Positions 24,589 through 34,808 of a stretch of 44,942 bases of DNA are shown here, in pieces. The position numbers were made by a program, and so were the translations under genes. The stretch spans positions 1-44,942 of the forward strand of contig CAIKZO010000058.1 of the NCBI GenBank assembly GCA_903832005.1, in the 5' to 3' direction. This DNA comes from Enhydrobacter aerosaccus (GTDB lineage: Bacteria > Pseudomonadota > Alphaproteobacteria > Reyranellales > Reyranellaceae). Numbering within the stretch: position 1 is the stretch's first letter; each line of letters begins with the position of its first letter. Below the pieces are notes generated by a model. The model worked only from the letters and a program-made list of their open reading frames with translations, searched no databases and was not told the DNA's origin.

Positions 24589-25746
24589 TTAACGGGAACG
24601 GCCACGCGCGGTGACCGGCCAGATCTCGACCAGCGTGTCGCCCTTCACCACATGGAAGGCCTCGTAGAGATTGACCGTCGGGTCGCAATGCGGCGGCGTC
24701 AGGATCACCTGCTCGGCCAGCGCCGGGGCGTCCTTGCCCTCGGGCACGATCACGGCGGTGTATTCGTCGCCGGTGAAACGCGTCGTCGCACCTTCGATGG
24801 CGCCGCTCAGGATCATCGGCGGGCCCTTCTCCGTCGCCATCGCCTTCAGGCCGGCGTCGATCGTGGCCATGCCGGGCGTGTTGGCACTGATCACCCGCGC
24901 ATCGATCTGCAACGCCTGCTCGAAGGTGGGCTTATCGAGGCCGCGCAGGTCGCAGACGTTGTAGTCGTGATCCATGAACACGTAGGAGCCGACCTGCAGC
25001 TCCGTGAACACGCCGAGCTTGGCGTCGATGTAGTGCGTGCCGGTGCCCGAGCCGGTGACGATGCCGGGCTTCAGCCCCGCGGCGGTGAGCGTGTCGACGA
25101 TGCCTTTCAGGTAGGCCGTGCGCTCTTCCATCTTCGCCTGGCGCTCCTTGAAGTCGATGATGTGCTGGTGGCTGCCGCAATAGAACTGCACACCGGCATA
25201 TTTCAGCGACTTCAGGCCCGCGACCTTCTTCACCAGTTCGACCACCTTCTCGGGCGACGCGACGCCGGTGCGATGGATGCCGGGATCGATGTCGACGATC
25301 ACGGTGAGCGGCTTTCCGGCCTTGGTGGCAGCGGCTGCCAGCGCATCGACGTTGGTCGGATGATCGACGACGATCATCAGGTCCTTGACCTTGCCGTTCA
25401 GCTCCATGAGGCGGGTGATGCCCTGCGGCGTCACCACTGCCGAAGTGATGTGCATGTTCTCGAGACCGCCTTCCGCCAGCGCCTCGGCCTCGCCCAGCTT
25501 GGCGCAGCAGACGCCCAGCGCGCCGTTCGCGATCTGACGCTTGGCGATGTCGACCGACTTGTGTGTCTTCGAGTGCGGCCGCAGCTTGACGTTGTTTGCC
25601 GCGGCGAACCTGGCCATCTCGGCGATGTTGCGGTCGAGCATGTCGAGATCGAGCACGAGCGCCGGCGTGTTGAGCGAGCGGCGCGAGCCTTGCTGGCCGA
25701 TCAGGTGGCCGTGCAGCTTCCAGGCTTCAAGATTTTCGACAGTCAT
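24589..25746 (-). CDS. D-threonine aldolase-like PLP enzyme (DSD1 family)
   Basis: This 385-residue enzyme is a fold-type III PLP protein (alanine racemase-like N-terminal barrel). The PLP lysine is expected at K60 in RPHSKTHK, the motif of D-threonine aldolase and D-serine dehydratase. The C-terminal metal site is visible as TPPHCDPTVNLY (H353 and D355). D-threonine aldolases split D-beta-hydroxy amino acids to glycine and an aldehyde with a divalent metal. It overlaps the upstream SDR gene by four bases (25743-25746), so a hydroxy compound may be exchanged between the two activities. Substrate not determined. Confidence 0.88.
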   Translation of the reverse strand: MTVENLEAWKLHGHLIGQQGSRRSLNTPALVLDLDMLDRNIAEMARFAAANNVKLRPHSKTHKSVDIAKRQIANGALGVCCAKLGEAEALAEGGLENMHITSAVVTPQGITRLMELNGKVKDLMIVVDHPTNVDALAAAATKAGKPLTVIVDIDPGIHRTGVASPEKVVELVKKVAGLKSLKYAGVQFYCGSHQHIIDFKERQAKMEERTAYLKGIVDTLTAAGLKPGIVTGSGTGTHYIDAKLGVFTELQVGSYVFMDHDYNVCDLRGLDKPTFEQALQIDARVISANTPGMATIDAGLKAMATEKGPPMILSGAIEGATTRFTGDEYTAVIVPEGKDAPALAEQVILTPPHCDPTVNLYEAFHVVKGDTLVEIWPVTARGRSR

Positions 25747-26633
25747 TTCTTCTCACTCTGTTGGAGATTGCGCACGACCATGGCTTCGCCGGTCGTGCCG
25801 CGATTGACGCCGGCACTCTTCATGAAGGCGTTGTCGGCACCGGTGCCCCAGAGCGCGACGCCCTGGGCCAGCAGGCCGCCATCCACCTTCACCGTCTCGC
25901 CGGTGATGAAACGGGCCTCGTCGGAGACCAGGAACGACGCCACGTCGGCGATCACGTCGGGCTCGCCGCGATCGGGCCAGGGCTGCTGGCTGAACTGCTT
26001 CTCGTATTTGTCGGGCCGGCCACGATGAACCAAAGGTGTCGAAATCACGCCGGGCGCGATGCCGACCACGCGGATGCGGTCGGGACCCAGCTCGGCCGCC
26101 ACGTTCTCGATCAGGGAAATCACGCCCGCCTTGGCCGCGGAATAGGCATGGCTGCCGCCGCCGCCCACCATGCCCGCGATCGACGCCGTCACCAGGATCA
26201 CGCCGCCCCTCTTTTCACCATTGGGCCCGTGCTTCTTCATGGCAAGCGAGGCGTGCTTCATGCCGAGGAAGACCGAGCGCGTCAGGACCGCGAAGGTGTA
26301 GTCCCAGTCCTCGACCGAGGTCTCGGCGATCGGCCCGAAGGCGCCGCCGACGCCGGCATTGAGATAGGCGATGTCGAGAGTACCGAACCGGCTTTCCGCC
26401 AGCGCGACCGTGGCCGCCATGTCAGCCTCTTTGGCGACGTCACAACGGATGAAGGCCACCCGGTCGCCGTGTCCGTTCGCCTTGGCGACCGCCAGCGTCT
26501 CGGCGCCATTGGTTTCGTTGAGGTCGGCGACGACCACTTTCGCCCCGTCGGCGAGAAAGCGCATGACGGTCGCGCGGCCCATGCCACTCGCCCCGCCCGT
26601 CACGATGGCGACCTTGCCTGCCAGTCTGTTCAT
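25743..26633 (-). CDS. short-chain dehydrogenase/reductase (SDR)
   Basis: The 296 residues have the classical SDR pattern: TGGASGMGR at 12-20 (nucleotide-binding), a basic-free segment then VVVADLNE ending in Asp, so NAD is favoured over NADP, NAG at 92-94 and the catalytic triad S151, Y164 and K168 (in VTASIAG and AYSAAK). It is somewhat longer than usual, because of the KKHGPNGEKRGG loop and the C-terminal tail of about 40 residues. Alcohol or hydroxyacid oxidation is the expected reaction. It is the first gene of a two-gene minus-strand operon with the D-threonine aldolase-like gene. Confidence 0.9.
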   Translation of the reverse strand: MNRLAGKVAIVTGGASGMGRATVMRFLADGAKVVVADLNETNGAETLAVAKANGHGDRVAFIRCDVAKEADMAATVALAESRFGTLDIAYLNAGVGGAFGPIAETSVEDWDYTFAVLTRSVFLGMKHASLAMKKHGPNGEKRGGVILVTASIAGMVGGGGSHAYSAAKAGVISLIENVAAELGPDRIRVVGIAPGVISTPLVHRGRPDKYEKQFSQQPWPDRGEPDVIADVASFLVSDEARFITGETVKVDGGLLAQGVALWGTGADNAFMKSAGVNRGTTGEAMVVRNLQQSEKK

Positions 26634-26687
26634 CGCGCGAGCATAGCCTCCCTGTCCGGGACTTGCACAGAGGCGCCACCGATCGGA

Positions 26688-27176
26688 TCAACCCGGCTTT
26701 TTAGCAACGATCGTCTTGCAAAAACGCACATCGGCGATGACGACCTGATCGGTCTTGAAAAAACCCTCGGGGCCAGCGCTTACCAACCGCTTCACGTAAG
26801 CCTCGCGCATCGGCTTGATATGCTCGATGAGCCAGTTGTCCGGGGGATTGGGCTTCAGGCTGCGGGCGGCTCCGATCATCGAGGCCCCGAGCTGCGTATT
26901 TTCGCTCACCATCTTCTCCTTCAGCGCCGGATCCGGCGCATTGGAGAATATCTGGCTGACGACACTGAAGAGCGCGGCACATCGCATGAAACCATACCGT
27001 GCCGTCTCCGTATTCTTGGCGTCGTTCTCGGCGCTGCGCGGGCCCTTGATCAGATTGGCCTGCGTGTACTGCTCGATTGGCATCAAGTCAGGCGGAGCCG
27101 CTCCCGTTTGCGCCTGGCACGCGACCGACCACATCGTCGCGAGGGAGAGGAGGACAAAGCACGGCCAAAGACGCAT
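26688..27176 (-). CDS. exported protein of unknown function
   Basis: This 162-residue protein has a cleavable signal peptide (LWPCFVLLSLATMWSVACQAQ). A Cys at the likely cleavage site (VACQA) could be lipidated but the preceding residues fit the lipobox poorly. The mature part has a helical, soluble appearance with ENTQLGASMIGAARSLKP and two additional Cys (MRCAALF and VRFCKTIV) that could form a disulphide in the periplasm. I do not recognise the family. It diverges from the dioxygenase gene at 27308, with 131 bases between starts. Confidence 0.75.
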   Translation of the reverse strand: MRLWPCFVLLSLATMWSVACQAQTGAAPPDLMPIEQYTQANLIKGPRSAENDAKNTETARYGFMRCAALFSVVSQIFSNAPDPALKEKMVSENTQLGASMIGAARSLKPNPPDNWLIEHIKPMREAYVKRLVSAGPEGFFKTDQVVIADVRFCKTIVAKKPG

Positions 27177-27307
27177 CAGTTACTCCCCTGCGTGCCCGCC
27201 CGAGCGCGGCCAGCTTTTCGTCCCAGCATAGCCGCCCCGGCCTTTCCCCCAAAGCCCGGCCGCTCTAACATCCCCCACAAGAAAAAGGATCAGGAGGAGA
27301 CAAGGCG

Positions 27308-28189
27308 ATGAGCATCACCATCCGCCAGGTCGGACCCTGCTTGGCAGGCGAAGTAAGCGGCCTCGACATGCGCGTTTCGCTGTCGCGCGAGGACGCGGCC
27401 GCAATCCACGCCGGCATGGACCGTTATGCGGTCCTGGTGTTCCGCGATCAGGATATCGAGGACGCCCAGCAGCTCGCCTTCACCCAGGCGTTGGGCCCGA
27501 TCGAGCATGCGATCGGCACCAGCCTGCGCGCGGCGAGCGAAACCCGCCTGCCGACGACCTTCGCCGACGTCTCCAACCTCGACAAGAACAACACGCCCTA
27601 CGCGCGCGACGACCGCCGTCGCCTGTTCGCGATCGGCAACCGGCTGTGGCACTCGGACTCTTCCTTCAAGGTCACTCCAGCAAAATATTCGCTGCTGCAC
27701 GCGGTTCGCATTCCGTCGAAGGGCGGCGATACGCAGTTCGCCGACATGCGCGCGGCCTACGATGCGCTCGACGAGGAGACCAAGGCGCAGGTGCAGGACC
27801 TGGTGTGCGAGCATAGCCAGATGTTCTCGCGCCAGCTGATCGGTTTCGCCGACTTCACCGACGAGGAGCGCCAGCGCTTCAAGCCGGTGCGGCAGTGCAT
27901 GGTGCGCACGCACCCGGTGACCGGCCGCAAGTCGCTCTACCTCTCGAGCCATGCCGGCGAGATCCTGGGCTGGCCGATGCCCGAGGCGCGCGGCTTCCTG
28001 CGCGACCTGATCGAACACGCAACGCAGCGTGAGTTCGTCTACACGCACAAATGGCGCCTGGGCGACCTGGTGATGTGGGACAACCGCCAGACCATGCATC
28101 GCGCCCGGCCCTTCCCGGCCGACCAGCCGCGCGACATGCGGCGCACGACATTGATGGGCGACGGGCCGACCGTCGCGCAGGCCGCCTGA
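27308..28189 (+). CDS. TauD/TfdA-family Fe(II)/2-oxoglutarate dioxygenase
   Basis: This 293-residue enzyme has the iron triad in LWHSDSSF (H115, D117) and NRQTMHRARPF (H264); the 2-oxoglutarate-binding Arg is in PRDMRRTTLMG. Spacing fits TauD, TfdA and related alpha-ketoglutarate-dependent dioxygenases, which hydroxylate sulfonates, phenoxyacetates or other small acids. AGGAGGAGACAAGGCG precedes the ATG. It is followed one base after the stop by the truncated M13 peptidase. The target substrate is unknown. Confidence 0.9.
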   Translation: MSITIRQVGPCLAGEVSGLDMRVSLSREDAAAIHAGMDRYAVLVFRDQDIEDAQQLAFTQALGPIEHAIGTSLRAASETRLPTTFADVSNLDKNNTPYARDDRRRLFAIGNRLWHSDSSFKVTPAKYSLLHAVRIPSKGGDTQFADMRAAYDALDEETKAQVQDLVCEHSQMFSRQLIGFADFTDEERQRFKPVRQCMVRTHPVTGRKSLYLSSHAGEILGWPMPEARGFLRDLIEHATQREFVYTHKWRLGDLVMWDNRQTMHRARPFPADQPRDMRRTTLMGDGPTVAQAA

Positions 28190-28190
28190 G

Positions 28191-28953
28191 GTGCGACGGC
28201 TTCTTCTGCTTCTTGCGTTCACCACCCTCTCGATCCCGCCGGCAACGGCCCAGCAGCGCGCCGGCATCGACCTGTCGTTGATCGACAGCAGCGTGCGGCC
28301 GCAGGACGATTTCTGGCGCTACGCCAACGGCAAGTGGCTGGCGGGGACGGAGATCCCGGCGGATCGTCCGGGCTGGGACTCGTTCGGTATCGTGCGCGAA
28401 CTCACCCAGACCCAATTGCGCGACGTGCTTCAGGCGATTGACGTCAAAAGCGCCAACGAGGAGCGCCGCAAACTCGCCGATCTCTACGCCTCGTTCCTCG
28501 ACGAGGCGACGGTCGAGGCGGCGGGTCTCGCCGGACTGAAGCCGGAGCTCGACCGCATCCAGGCGCTGACCGATCCCGCCGCATTGCCGGCGCTGTTTAC
28601 GCACCTCGCGGAGATCTGGGTGCGCGTCCCTTACTTCGTCGACGTCGGCTCGGACGAGCACGACGCCACGACCTACATCGTGCATTTGCGCCAGGGGCGG
28701 CTCGGCCTTCCCGATCGCGACTACTATCTGAAGGACGACGCACATTTCATGGCGATCCGCGCGGCCTATCGCGCGCATGTCGCGAAGCTGCTGTCGCTGG
28801 CGGGGGTCGCGGCGAGCGCGGCCGACGTCGACGCCGTGATTGCCTTGGAGACATCGCTGGCAAAGCTCCAGTGGACGCGGGTACAGAACCGCGACCCGCT
28901 CAAGACCTACAACAAGAAGGACCGCGCGGAGCTGCCGTCCTATCTCACCAAAG
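28191..28953 (+). pseudogene. M13 metallopeptidase, N-terminal fragment
   Basis: The fragment starts with GTG at 28191 and a signal peptide (RRLLLLLAFTTLSIPPATA). It then shows M13/PepO sequence: DDFWRYANGKWLAGTEIPADRPGWDSF (landmark DFWRYANGKWL), later LGLPDRDYYLKDD and YRAHVAKLLSLAG, and ending near DPLKTYNKKDRAEL. Intact family members have about 680 residues and carry HExxH in the last third; here about 255 residues remain, without the zinc site. The frame continues to 29261 only as a read-through of a different gene, so the product would be inactive. Confidence 0.85.
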
Positions 28954-29247
28954 AAGCGGATCGCGGCGCTCCCCGACGTGCCGACGATGTCGGAAGCGGG
29001 CTACCCCAGCGTCGAGAGCGACGCCTGGGTGGGATGCGTGGCGCCGGCCAGCGTGCCGAAGGACATGGTCGAGCTTCTCCATCGCGAGATGGGCAAGGCC
29101 GTGCTCCTTCCCGACGTGAAGGAACGTCTGGCCGTGCTGGGCTTCGAGCCGTTCGATCCATCGCTCGACGCCTCTTCGACCCGCATCCGCGAGGAGAGCG
29201 ACAAGTGGGCCAAGCTGATCCGCGCGCTGAACCTCAAGGTGGGTTGA
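28954..29247 (+). pseudogene. Bug/TctC-type receptor, C-terminal fragment
   Basis: From 28954, in a different frame from the peptidase fragment, the sequence RIAALPDVPTMSEAGYP, then APASVPKDMVELLHREMGK and GFEPFDPS appears. This is the C-terminal third of a tricarboxylate-binding receptor of the Bug family: ALPDVPT and AGYP are family hallmarks. The N-terminal 200 or so residues are missing. It ends with a normal stop (29247), four bases before the stop of the convergent enolase-superfamily gene. The two remnants share a join at about 28950-28960. Confidence 0.85.
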
Positions 29248-29250
29248 GCG

Positions 29251-30345
29251 TCACACCTTGAACTTGGCGATCACCTTCTCGTCGAACTTGAGGCCGAGGC
29301 CGGGCTTGGTCGGCAGCACCATTTCGCCGTTCTCGATCGCGGGTGTCTCTTCGTAGAGGGCCAGCATCCACGGCATGTACTCGACGGTGAGGCCGTTGGG
29401 GCATGCCGCCACCATATGGCAGAGCACTTCGGGCATGACATGACTGACGATCGGCAGATTGAACGCCTCGGCCATGGCCGCGACCTTCATCCATTGGGTC
29501 GGGCCGCCCACGCGCGCGATGTCGACCATGACGATGTCGACCGAGCGCGCCTCGATCATGTGGCGGAAGGGCACGATGCCCCAGAGGTACTCGCCGCCCG
29601 CGACCGGAGTCTTGAGCGCCGCCGTCACGCGCGCGAGGCCGGCGTAATCGTCGGCGGTCGTCACGTCTTCCAGCCAGAACAGGCCGATGCCTGCCTGTTC
29701 GACCCGGCTGCCGATGTCGATCGCCTGCTCGGGCCGCCAGCGCTGGTTGATGTCGCACATCAGCGGAATGTCGGGACCGATGGCATCGCGCACCGCGCGC
29801 ATGCGGCGGATCTCGTCGGCCGGCGTCGGATCGCCGGGCAGCGCCATCTGGGTCTTCATCGAGCGGAAGCCCTTCTGCACCAGGGTGCGCGCTGCCTGTG
29901 CCGTCTGCTTGTCGGTGAGGCCGCGGCGCAGCGAGCCCGACGCATAGGTCGGCACCCGGGCGCGATGACCGCCCAGCAACTGCCACAGCGGCTGGTCGAG
30001 CGCCTTGCCCTTGATGTCCCACAGCGCGGTGTCGATCGCCGACAAAGCGAGCGTGAAGATTCCGCCCGGGCCGCCGGTGTCGCCTGCGCGCAACTTGGCG
30101 ATGACGGCTTCCATGCGCATCGGATTCTCGCCGACGATGCCGGCGCAGAGATCTTCCATCATCGCATGCAGGCTGCGCGTGACCCGGCCGCCATAGAGCG
30201 TGACGCCGATGCCTTCGATGCCGTCGTCGGTGCGCAGACGCAGCGCCACCGTCGGCCGCTTGCGGTTGGCGTCCTCCGGCATGTTGGCCAGCGGATCGTC
30301 TTCCGGCACCGCCAACGTCATGACTTCGTAACTGGCGATTTTCAT
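29251..30345 (-). CDS. enolase-superfamily (mandelate racemase/muconate lactonizing type) enzyme
   Basis: The 364 residues have the two-domain layout with metal ligands D198 (MCDINQRW), E226 (WLEDV) and E252 (GGEYLWG), and H302 in IVSHVMPE as general base opposite D275 (VDIARVGG). The position of the Lys-x-Lys motif reads K164-T165-Q166, so the second Lys is Gln. Members abstract a proton alpha to a carboxylate: racemases, sugar-acid dehydratases or cycloisomerases. The substitution at 166 suggests an altered side of catalysis. It diverges from the acyl-CoA dehydrogenase at 30442. Substrate unknown. Confidence 0.88.
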   Translation of the reverse strand: MKIASYEVMTLAVPEDDPLANMPEDANRKRPTVALRLRTDDGIEGIGVTLYGGRVTRSLHAMMEDLCAGIVGENPMRMEAVIAKLRAGDTGGPGGIFTLALSAIDTALWDIKGKALDQPLWQLLGGHRARVPTYASGSLRRGLTDKQTAQAARTLVQKGFRSMKTQMALPGDPTPADEIRRMRAVRDAIGPDIPLMCDINQRWRPEQAIDIGSRVEQAGIGLFWLEDVTTADDYAGLARVTAALKTPVAGGEYLWGIVPFRHMIEARSVDIVMVDIARVGGPTQWMKVAAMAEAFNLPIVSHVMPEVLCHMVAACPNGLTVEYMPWMLALYEETPAIENGEMVLPTKPGLGLKFDEKVIAKFKV

Positions 30346-30441
30346 GATTTCCCCCGCCTGAATGGCCGTTCACATCGGCGGTATTTTCGGCCAAAGTCCG
30401 CCGCAGCACAAATTGAACAGTAAAGCAGGGGAGAGACGAAG

Positions 30442-31665
<1,224 letters not shown>

Positions 31666-31682
31666 TGGAAAGGCCGGTCTGC

Positions 31683-32654
31683 CTACTCCGTCTTGAGCAG
31701 GCCGGCCTTCTCGAACTCGACGATCGAGGCGTCTTCGCCCTGAAGCATCGCGGTCACGCCCTGCACCGTCAGGGCCTCGACATCGGCACCGAGCTCGGCC
31801 TCACGCTTGGCGAGCGCCGGATCGGCGATGGCGGCAGCGACTGCGGCGTTGAGCTTGCTCACGATGTCGGCCGGCGTGCCGGCAGGCGCCATCAGGTAGA
31901 GCGGCGTCGTGGCATCGAAGTCGGTGACGCCGCGTTCCGCCAGGGTCGCGACGTCCGGCAGCTCCCGCGCCCGCTTGCGCGTGGTGACGGCGACGGCAGT
32001 CAAACGTCCCTCGCGGACATGACCGATCGACGCCGGGATCTGATCCATCACCGCATCGATCTGGCCGGCGAGCAGATCGTTCAGCGCCAGGCCGTTGCTC
32101 TTGTAGGGGATGATATTGAACTTCACCCCGGCCGCCTGCTGCAGTCGCAGGATGGCCAGATGATTGGTGCTGCCGTTGCCCGGATGGCCGATCGTGAACT
32201 TTGCCGGGTTTGCCTTCAGATACGCCAGCAGCGCGGGCCAATCCTTGATCGGATTCTTGGCGTTCATCACGATGTCCATCGGCGAGGTGCTGAGCAGCGC
32301 GATCGGCGCGAAGCTCGCCAGCGTGTACGGCGGCTTGCCACCGGTCATGCGCGGACTGACGAGGAACGTGCCGGTCGAGCCCAGCACGATGCTGTAGCCG
32401 TCAGGCGTGGACTTCGCGACCTGCTCGGCGCCGATCGCACCACCCGCTCCGCCGCGATTGTCGATGATCACCTGCTGCCCAAGCCGCTTGCCCATCGCCT
32501 CGGCGAACAGCCGACCGGTGAGATCGGCGTTGCCGCCCGGCGCGAAGGGTACGACCAGCCTGATCGGCTTGTCCGGATAATCGGCGGCGAGAGCGGCGCG
32601 GCCAAAGGCGAGGACGGGAAGGGCTGTGAGGACGAAGCGGCGGGAGGTCTGCAT
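31683..32654 (-). CDS. Bug/TctC-type tricarboxylate-like solute receptor
   Basis: The 323 residues start at the ATG at 32654, after which a signal peptide follows (twin-Arg-like TSRRFVLTALPVLAFGRAALA). The mature protein has Bug hallmarks: YPDKPIRLVVPFAPGGNADL, VIIDNRGGAGGAIGAEQVAK, DGYSIVLGS and ELPDVATLAERG. These periplasmic proteins bind carboxylates such as citrate, glutamate or aromatic acids; no TctA/TctB transport partners are in the window. A longer N-terminus (from 32732) would place an odd Arg-rich leader before the signal and is rejected. Confidence 0.88.
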   Translation of the reverse strand: MQTSRRFVLTALPVLAFGRAALAADYPDKPIRLVVPFAPGGNADLTGRLFAEAMGKRLGQQVIIDNRGGAGGAIGAEQVAKSTPDGYSIVLGSTGTFLVSPRMTGGKPPYTLASFAPIALLSTSPMDIVMNAKNPIKDWPALLAYLKANPAKFTIGHPGNGSTNHLAILRLQQAAGVKFNIIPYKSNGLALNDLLAGQIDAVMDQIPASIGHVREGRLTAVAVTTRKRARELPDVATLAERGVTDFDATTPLYLMAPAGTPADIVSKLNAAVAAAIADPALAKREAELGADVEALTVQGVTAMLQGEDASIVEFEKAGLLKTE

Positions 32655-32703
32655 GGCGGCGACCCTAGAACGCAACCTTCGCTGCGGCCTGCGTTTGTTG
32701 TGC

Positions 32704-33099
32704 ATGGCAGACACGCCGATTCGCGACCTCAAGGAGCAGCAAAAGCAGCTGCATCATGTGTCCGAGCATCTCGCCAACGAGCGCACGATGCTGGCCTGGA
32801 TCCGCACCGCCATCGCCGTGATGACCTTCGGCGTCGGCATCAACCGCTTCAGTCTGTTCCTCGTCGAGTTCAGCCACGTCGTGCCGGGCGGCCGCACGGT
32901 GAACATGCGCGCCGAGGACCTCGGCATCGCCATGGTCGGCCTCGGCCTGCTGGTGATGCTGGGCGGTACCTGGCATTACATCCACGTCGCCCGCTCGATC
33001 GACGATGAGAGCTACCGCCCTGCCCGCATCGGCATCGTCGTGACGACCTTCGCGGTGCTTCTCCTCGGCGGGACGAGTCTGGCCTGGCTACTGTGGTAG
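32704..33099 (+). CDS. DUF202 inner-membrane protein (YidH family)
   Basis: This 131-residue protein has three hydrophobic helices, AWIRTAIAVMTFGVGINRF (about 30-50), IAMVGLGLLVMLGGTWHYI and ARIGIVVTTFAVLLLGGTSLAWLL at the end. The preceding segment HLANERTMLAWIRT is the DUF202 hallmark. Function is unknown; the family occurs next to many different genes. It diverges from the Bug gene at 32654 (49 bases) and overlaps the convergent amidohydrolase stop by 12 bases. Confidence 0.85.
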   Translation: MADTPIRDLKEQQKQLHHVSEHLANERTMLAWIRTAIAVMTFGVGINRFSLFLVEFSHVVPGGRTVNMRAEDLGIAMVGLGLLVMLGGTWHYIHVARSIDDESYRPARIGIVVTTFAVLLLGGTSLAWLLW

Positions 33100-34803
33100 T
33101 GGCCGCAGTTGGCGCAGCAGCCTGCCCGACGGCTTCTCGGGCAACTGGCCCGGCTCCGGCAACAAGGCGCCGTTCACCAGCACCGCTTTCACGCCGCTCG
33201 GCCGGCTGATCAACCGGTCTTCGCCCGCCGGCAGGTCGTGCACGCGCTCCAGTGCCTGTGCACCAACAGTCGCGGGATCGAACACGACGATGTCCGCCGG
33301 CAGGCCGACGGCAAGACGACCGCGATCCGTCAGGCCGAAGATGTCGGCCGGTCGCATCGTCAACTGATGGATCGCGTGTTCGAGCGTGATTGCCTGCTTG
33401 TCGCGCACCCAGTGACCCAGCAAGTGAGTGGCGTAGCAGGCATCGCAGAGCTGGCTCATGTGCGCGCCGCCGTCGCCCAAGGCGATGATGACGTTGGGGT
33501 CCTGCACGATCTCGCGCACCTCGGCTTCCTCGAAGTTGAGCACGTTGGCACGCATCCGCAGGCGCAGCTCCTGGCCCGCGAGATCGAACATCAGGTCGAC
33601 CGGATCGACACCGCGCTCCACCGCCACTTCCGCCAACCCGCGCTCGATCAACGCAGTGTCCGCAGCTGACGAGATCACAAGATTGCCGAACATCGCTCGG
33701 CGCGAATCGCCCTCGGCTTCCTTGCCCATGAACCACTGGTCGTCGGGACCGCGGCCGGCCAGCTGCACCTTCACGCGCGCGCGGAAGGCGGGATCGGCGT
33801 AGATGGCGCGGCGTTCATCGTCCGTATTCGCGGCGCGCAGCCGCTCGAAGGAGGCGAACGTGTCGAACACGACCGGCGAGCGGAAGTCGAACTCGATCTG
33901 GATTGGCCGACAAGCGCCCTGCGGATAGATCGGCAAGCCACGCTTGATCAGCTCGGCCGACTTCGCCAGCGACGGACGATGCGAGTTCGGGCCAAGCGAT
34001 CCGGCGAGCAGCGCCGTCCAGATCACCGGCCGGCCACTTTTGTTATGGAGCTGCTCGTACTCGTCCCAGCGCGGATCGCGGCCGACGTTGTAATGGATGA
34101 TGCCGTGGCCCGACTTGCCGACGGCGTCGGCAATCTCCAGCATCTCGCCGAACTCAGCCAGCCTGCTCGGCACCGGACGACCAGAGTAGCCGATATGCAC
34201 CTTCGACACCGACGTGGCGAAGCCCACGGCGCCCACCTCCATCGCCTCGGCCACGATCTTCTTCATCTCGGCCACTTCGGCTGGTGTCGCGGCGCGCGTC
34301 GTCGACTCATCGCCCATGACCGACAGGCGCACCGGCGTGTGGCCCACCATGACGGCGACGTTGATGCCGAGCGGCTGGCGGTCGAGCGCATCCATGTATT
34401 CCGGGAAGGTCTGGAATGGCCAGTCGGCGCCGATGCCCGCCTGCAAAGCGGCAAGGCTCATGCCTTCGACCCGCTCCAGGGTGCGCAGGATCAGGTCACG
34501 ATGCTCGGGCTTGGTCGGCGCGACACCAAAGCCGCAGTTACCGACCACGACCGACGTCACCCCGTGCCATGGCGAGATCGTCAGCATCGGATCCCACAAT
34601 ACCTGCGCGTCGTAGTGCGTGTGCACGTCGACGAAGCCCGGGGCGACCACCATGCCGGCCGCGTCGATGGTTTGCGTCGCGGACTCCGGCGCATCGCCCA
34701 GCGCCACGACCTTGCCGTCCTTGATGCCGACATCGCCGCGACGGCGGGCGCTGCCGGAGCCATCGACGATCTCGCCGCCCACGATCTTCAGATCGTACGC
34801 CAT
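33088..34803 (-). CDS. D-aminoacylase/N-acyl-D-amino-acid deacylase-like amidohydrolase
   Basis: The 571 residues have the amidohydrolase fold of the D-aminoacylase type: DVHTHYDAQ (H61, H63), GNCGFGVAPT with C90 at the position of the metal-bridging Cys, IHYNVGRD, and LGDGGAHMSQLCDAC with the catalytic Asp. The C-terminal beta domain ends with DIVVFDPATVG. Family members remove N-acyl groups from D-amino acids or related dihydropyrimidine-like compounds. It is followed upstream, five bases away, by the Bug gene at 34809, so import and deacylation may be linked. The closest function, N-acyl-D-amino-acid hydrolysis, is inferred. Confidence 0.85.
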   Translation of the reverse strand: MAYDLKIVGGEIVDGSGSARRRGDVGIKDGKVVALGDAPESATQTIDAAGMVVAPGFVDVHTHYDAQVLWDPMLTISPWHGVTSVVVGNCGFGVAPTKPEHRDLILRTLERVEGMSLAALQAGIGADWPFQTFPEYMDALDRQPLGINVAVMVGHTPVRLSVMGDESTTRAATPAEVAEMKKIVAEAMEVGAVGFATSVSKVHIGYSGRPVPSRLAEFGEMLEIADAVGKSGHGIIHYNVGRDPRWDEYEQLHNKSGRPVIWTALLAGSLGPNSHRPSLAKSAELIKRGLPIYPQGACRPIQIEFDFRSPVVFDTFASFERLRAANTDDERRAIYADPAFRARVKVQLAGRGPDDQWFMGKEAEGDSRRAMFGNLVISSAADTALIERGLAEVAVERGVDPVDLMFDLAGQELRLRMRANVLNFEEAEVREIVQDPNVIIALGDGGAHMSQLCDACYATHLLGHWVRDKQAITLEHAIHQLTMRPADIFGLTDRGRLAVGLPADIVVFDPATVGAQALERVHDLPAGEDRLISRPSGVKAVLVNGALLPEPGQLPEKPSGRLLRQLRPLPQ

Positions 34804-34808
34804 GCCCG

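Noticed and set aside
24412..24600. Plus-strand open frame starting MASLRTASFQLAL just after a good promoter
   Set aside because: The frame translates the inverted repeat itself and continues antisense through the D-threonine aldolase and SDR genes; not a real protein.
28191..29261. Single 356-residue gene beginning as an M13 peptidase
   Set aside because: After about residue 255 the frame reads the Bug remnant out of frame and gives an Arg-rich tail; it is better described as two joined fragments.
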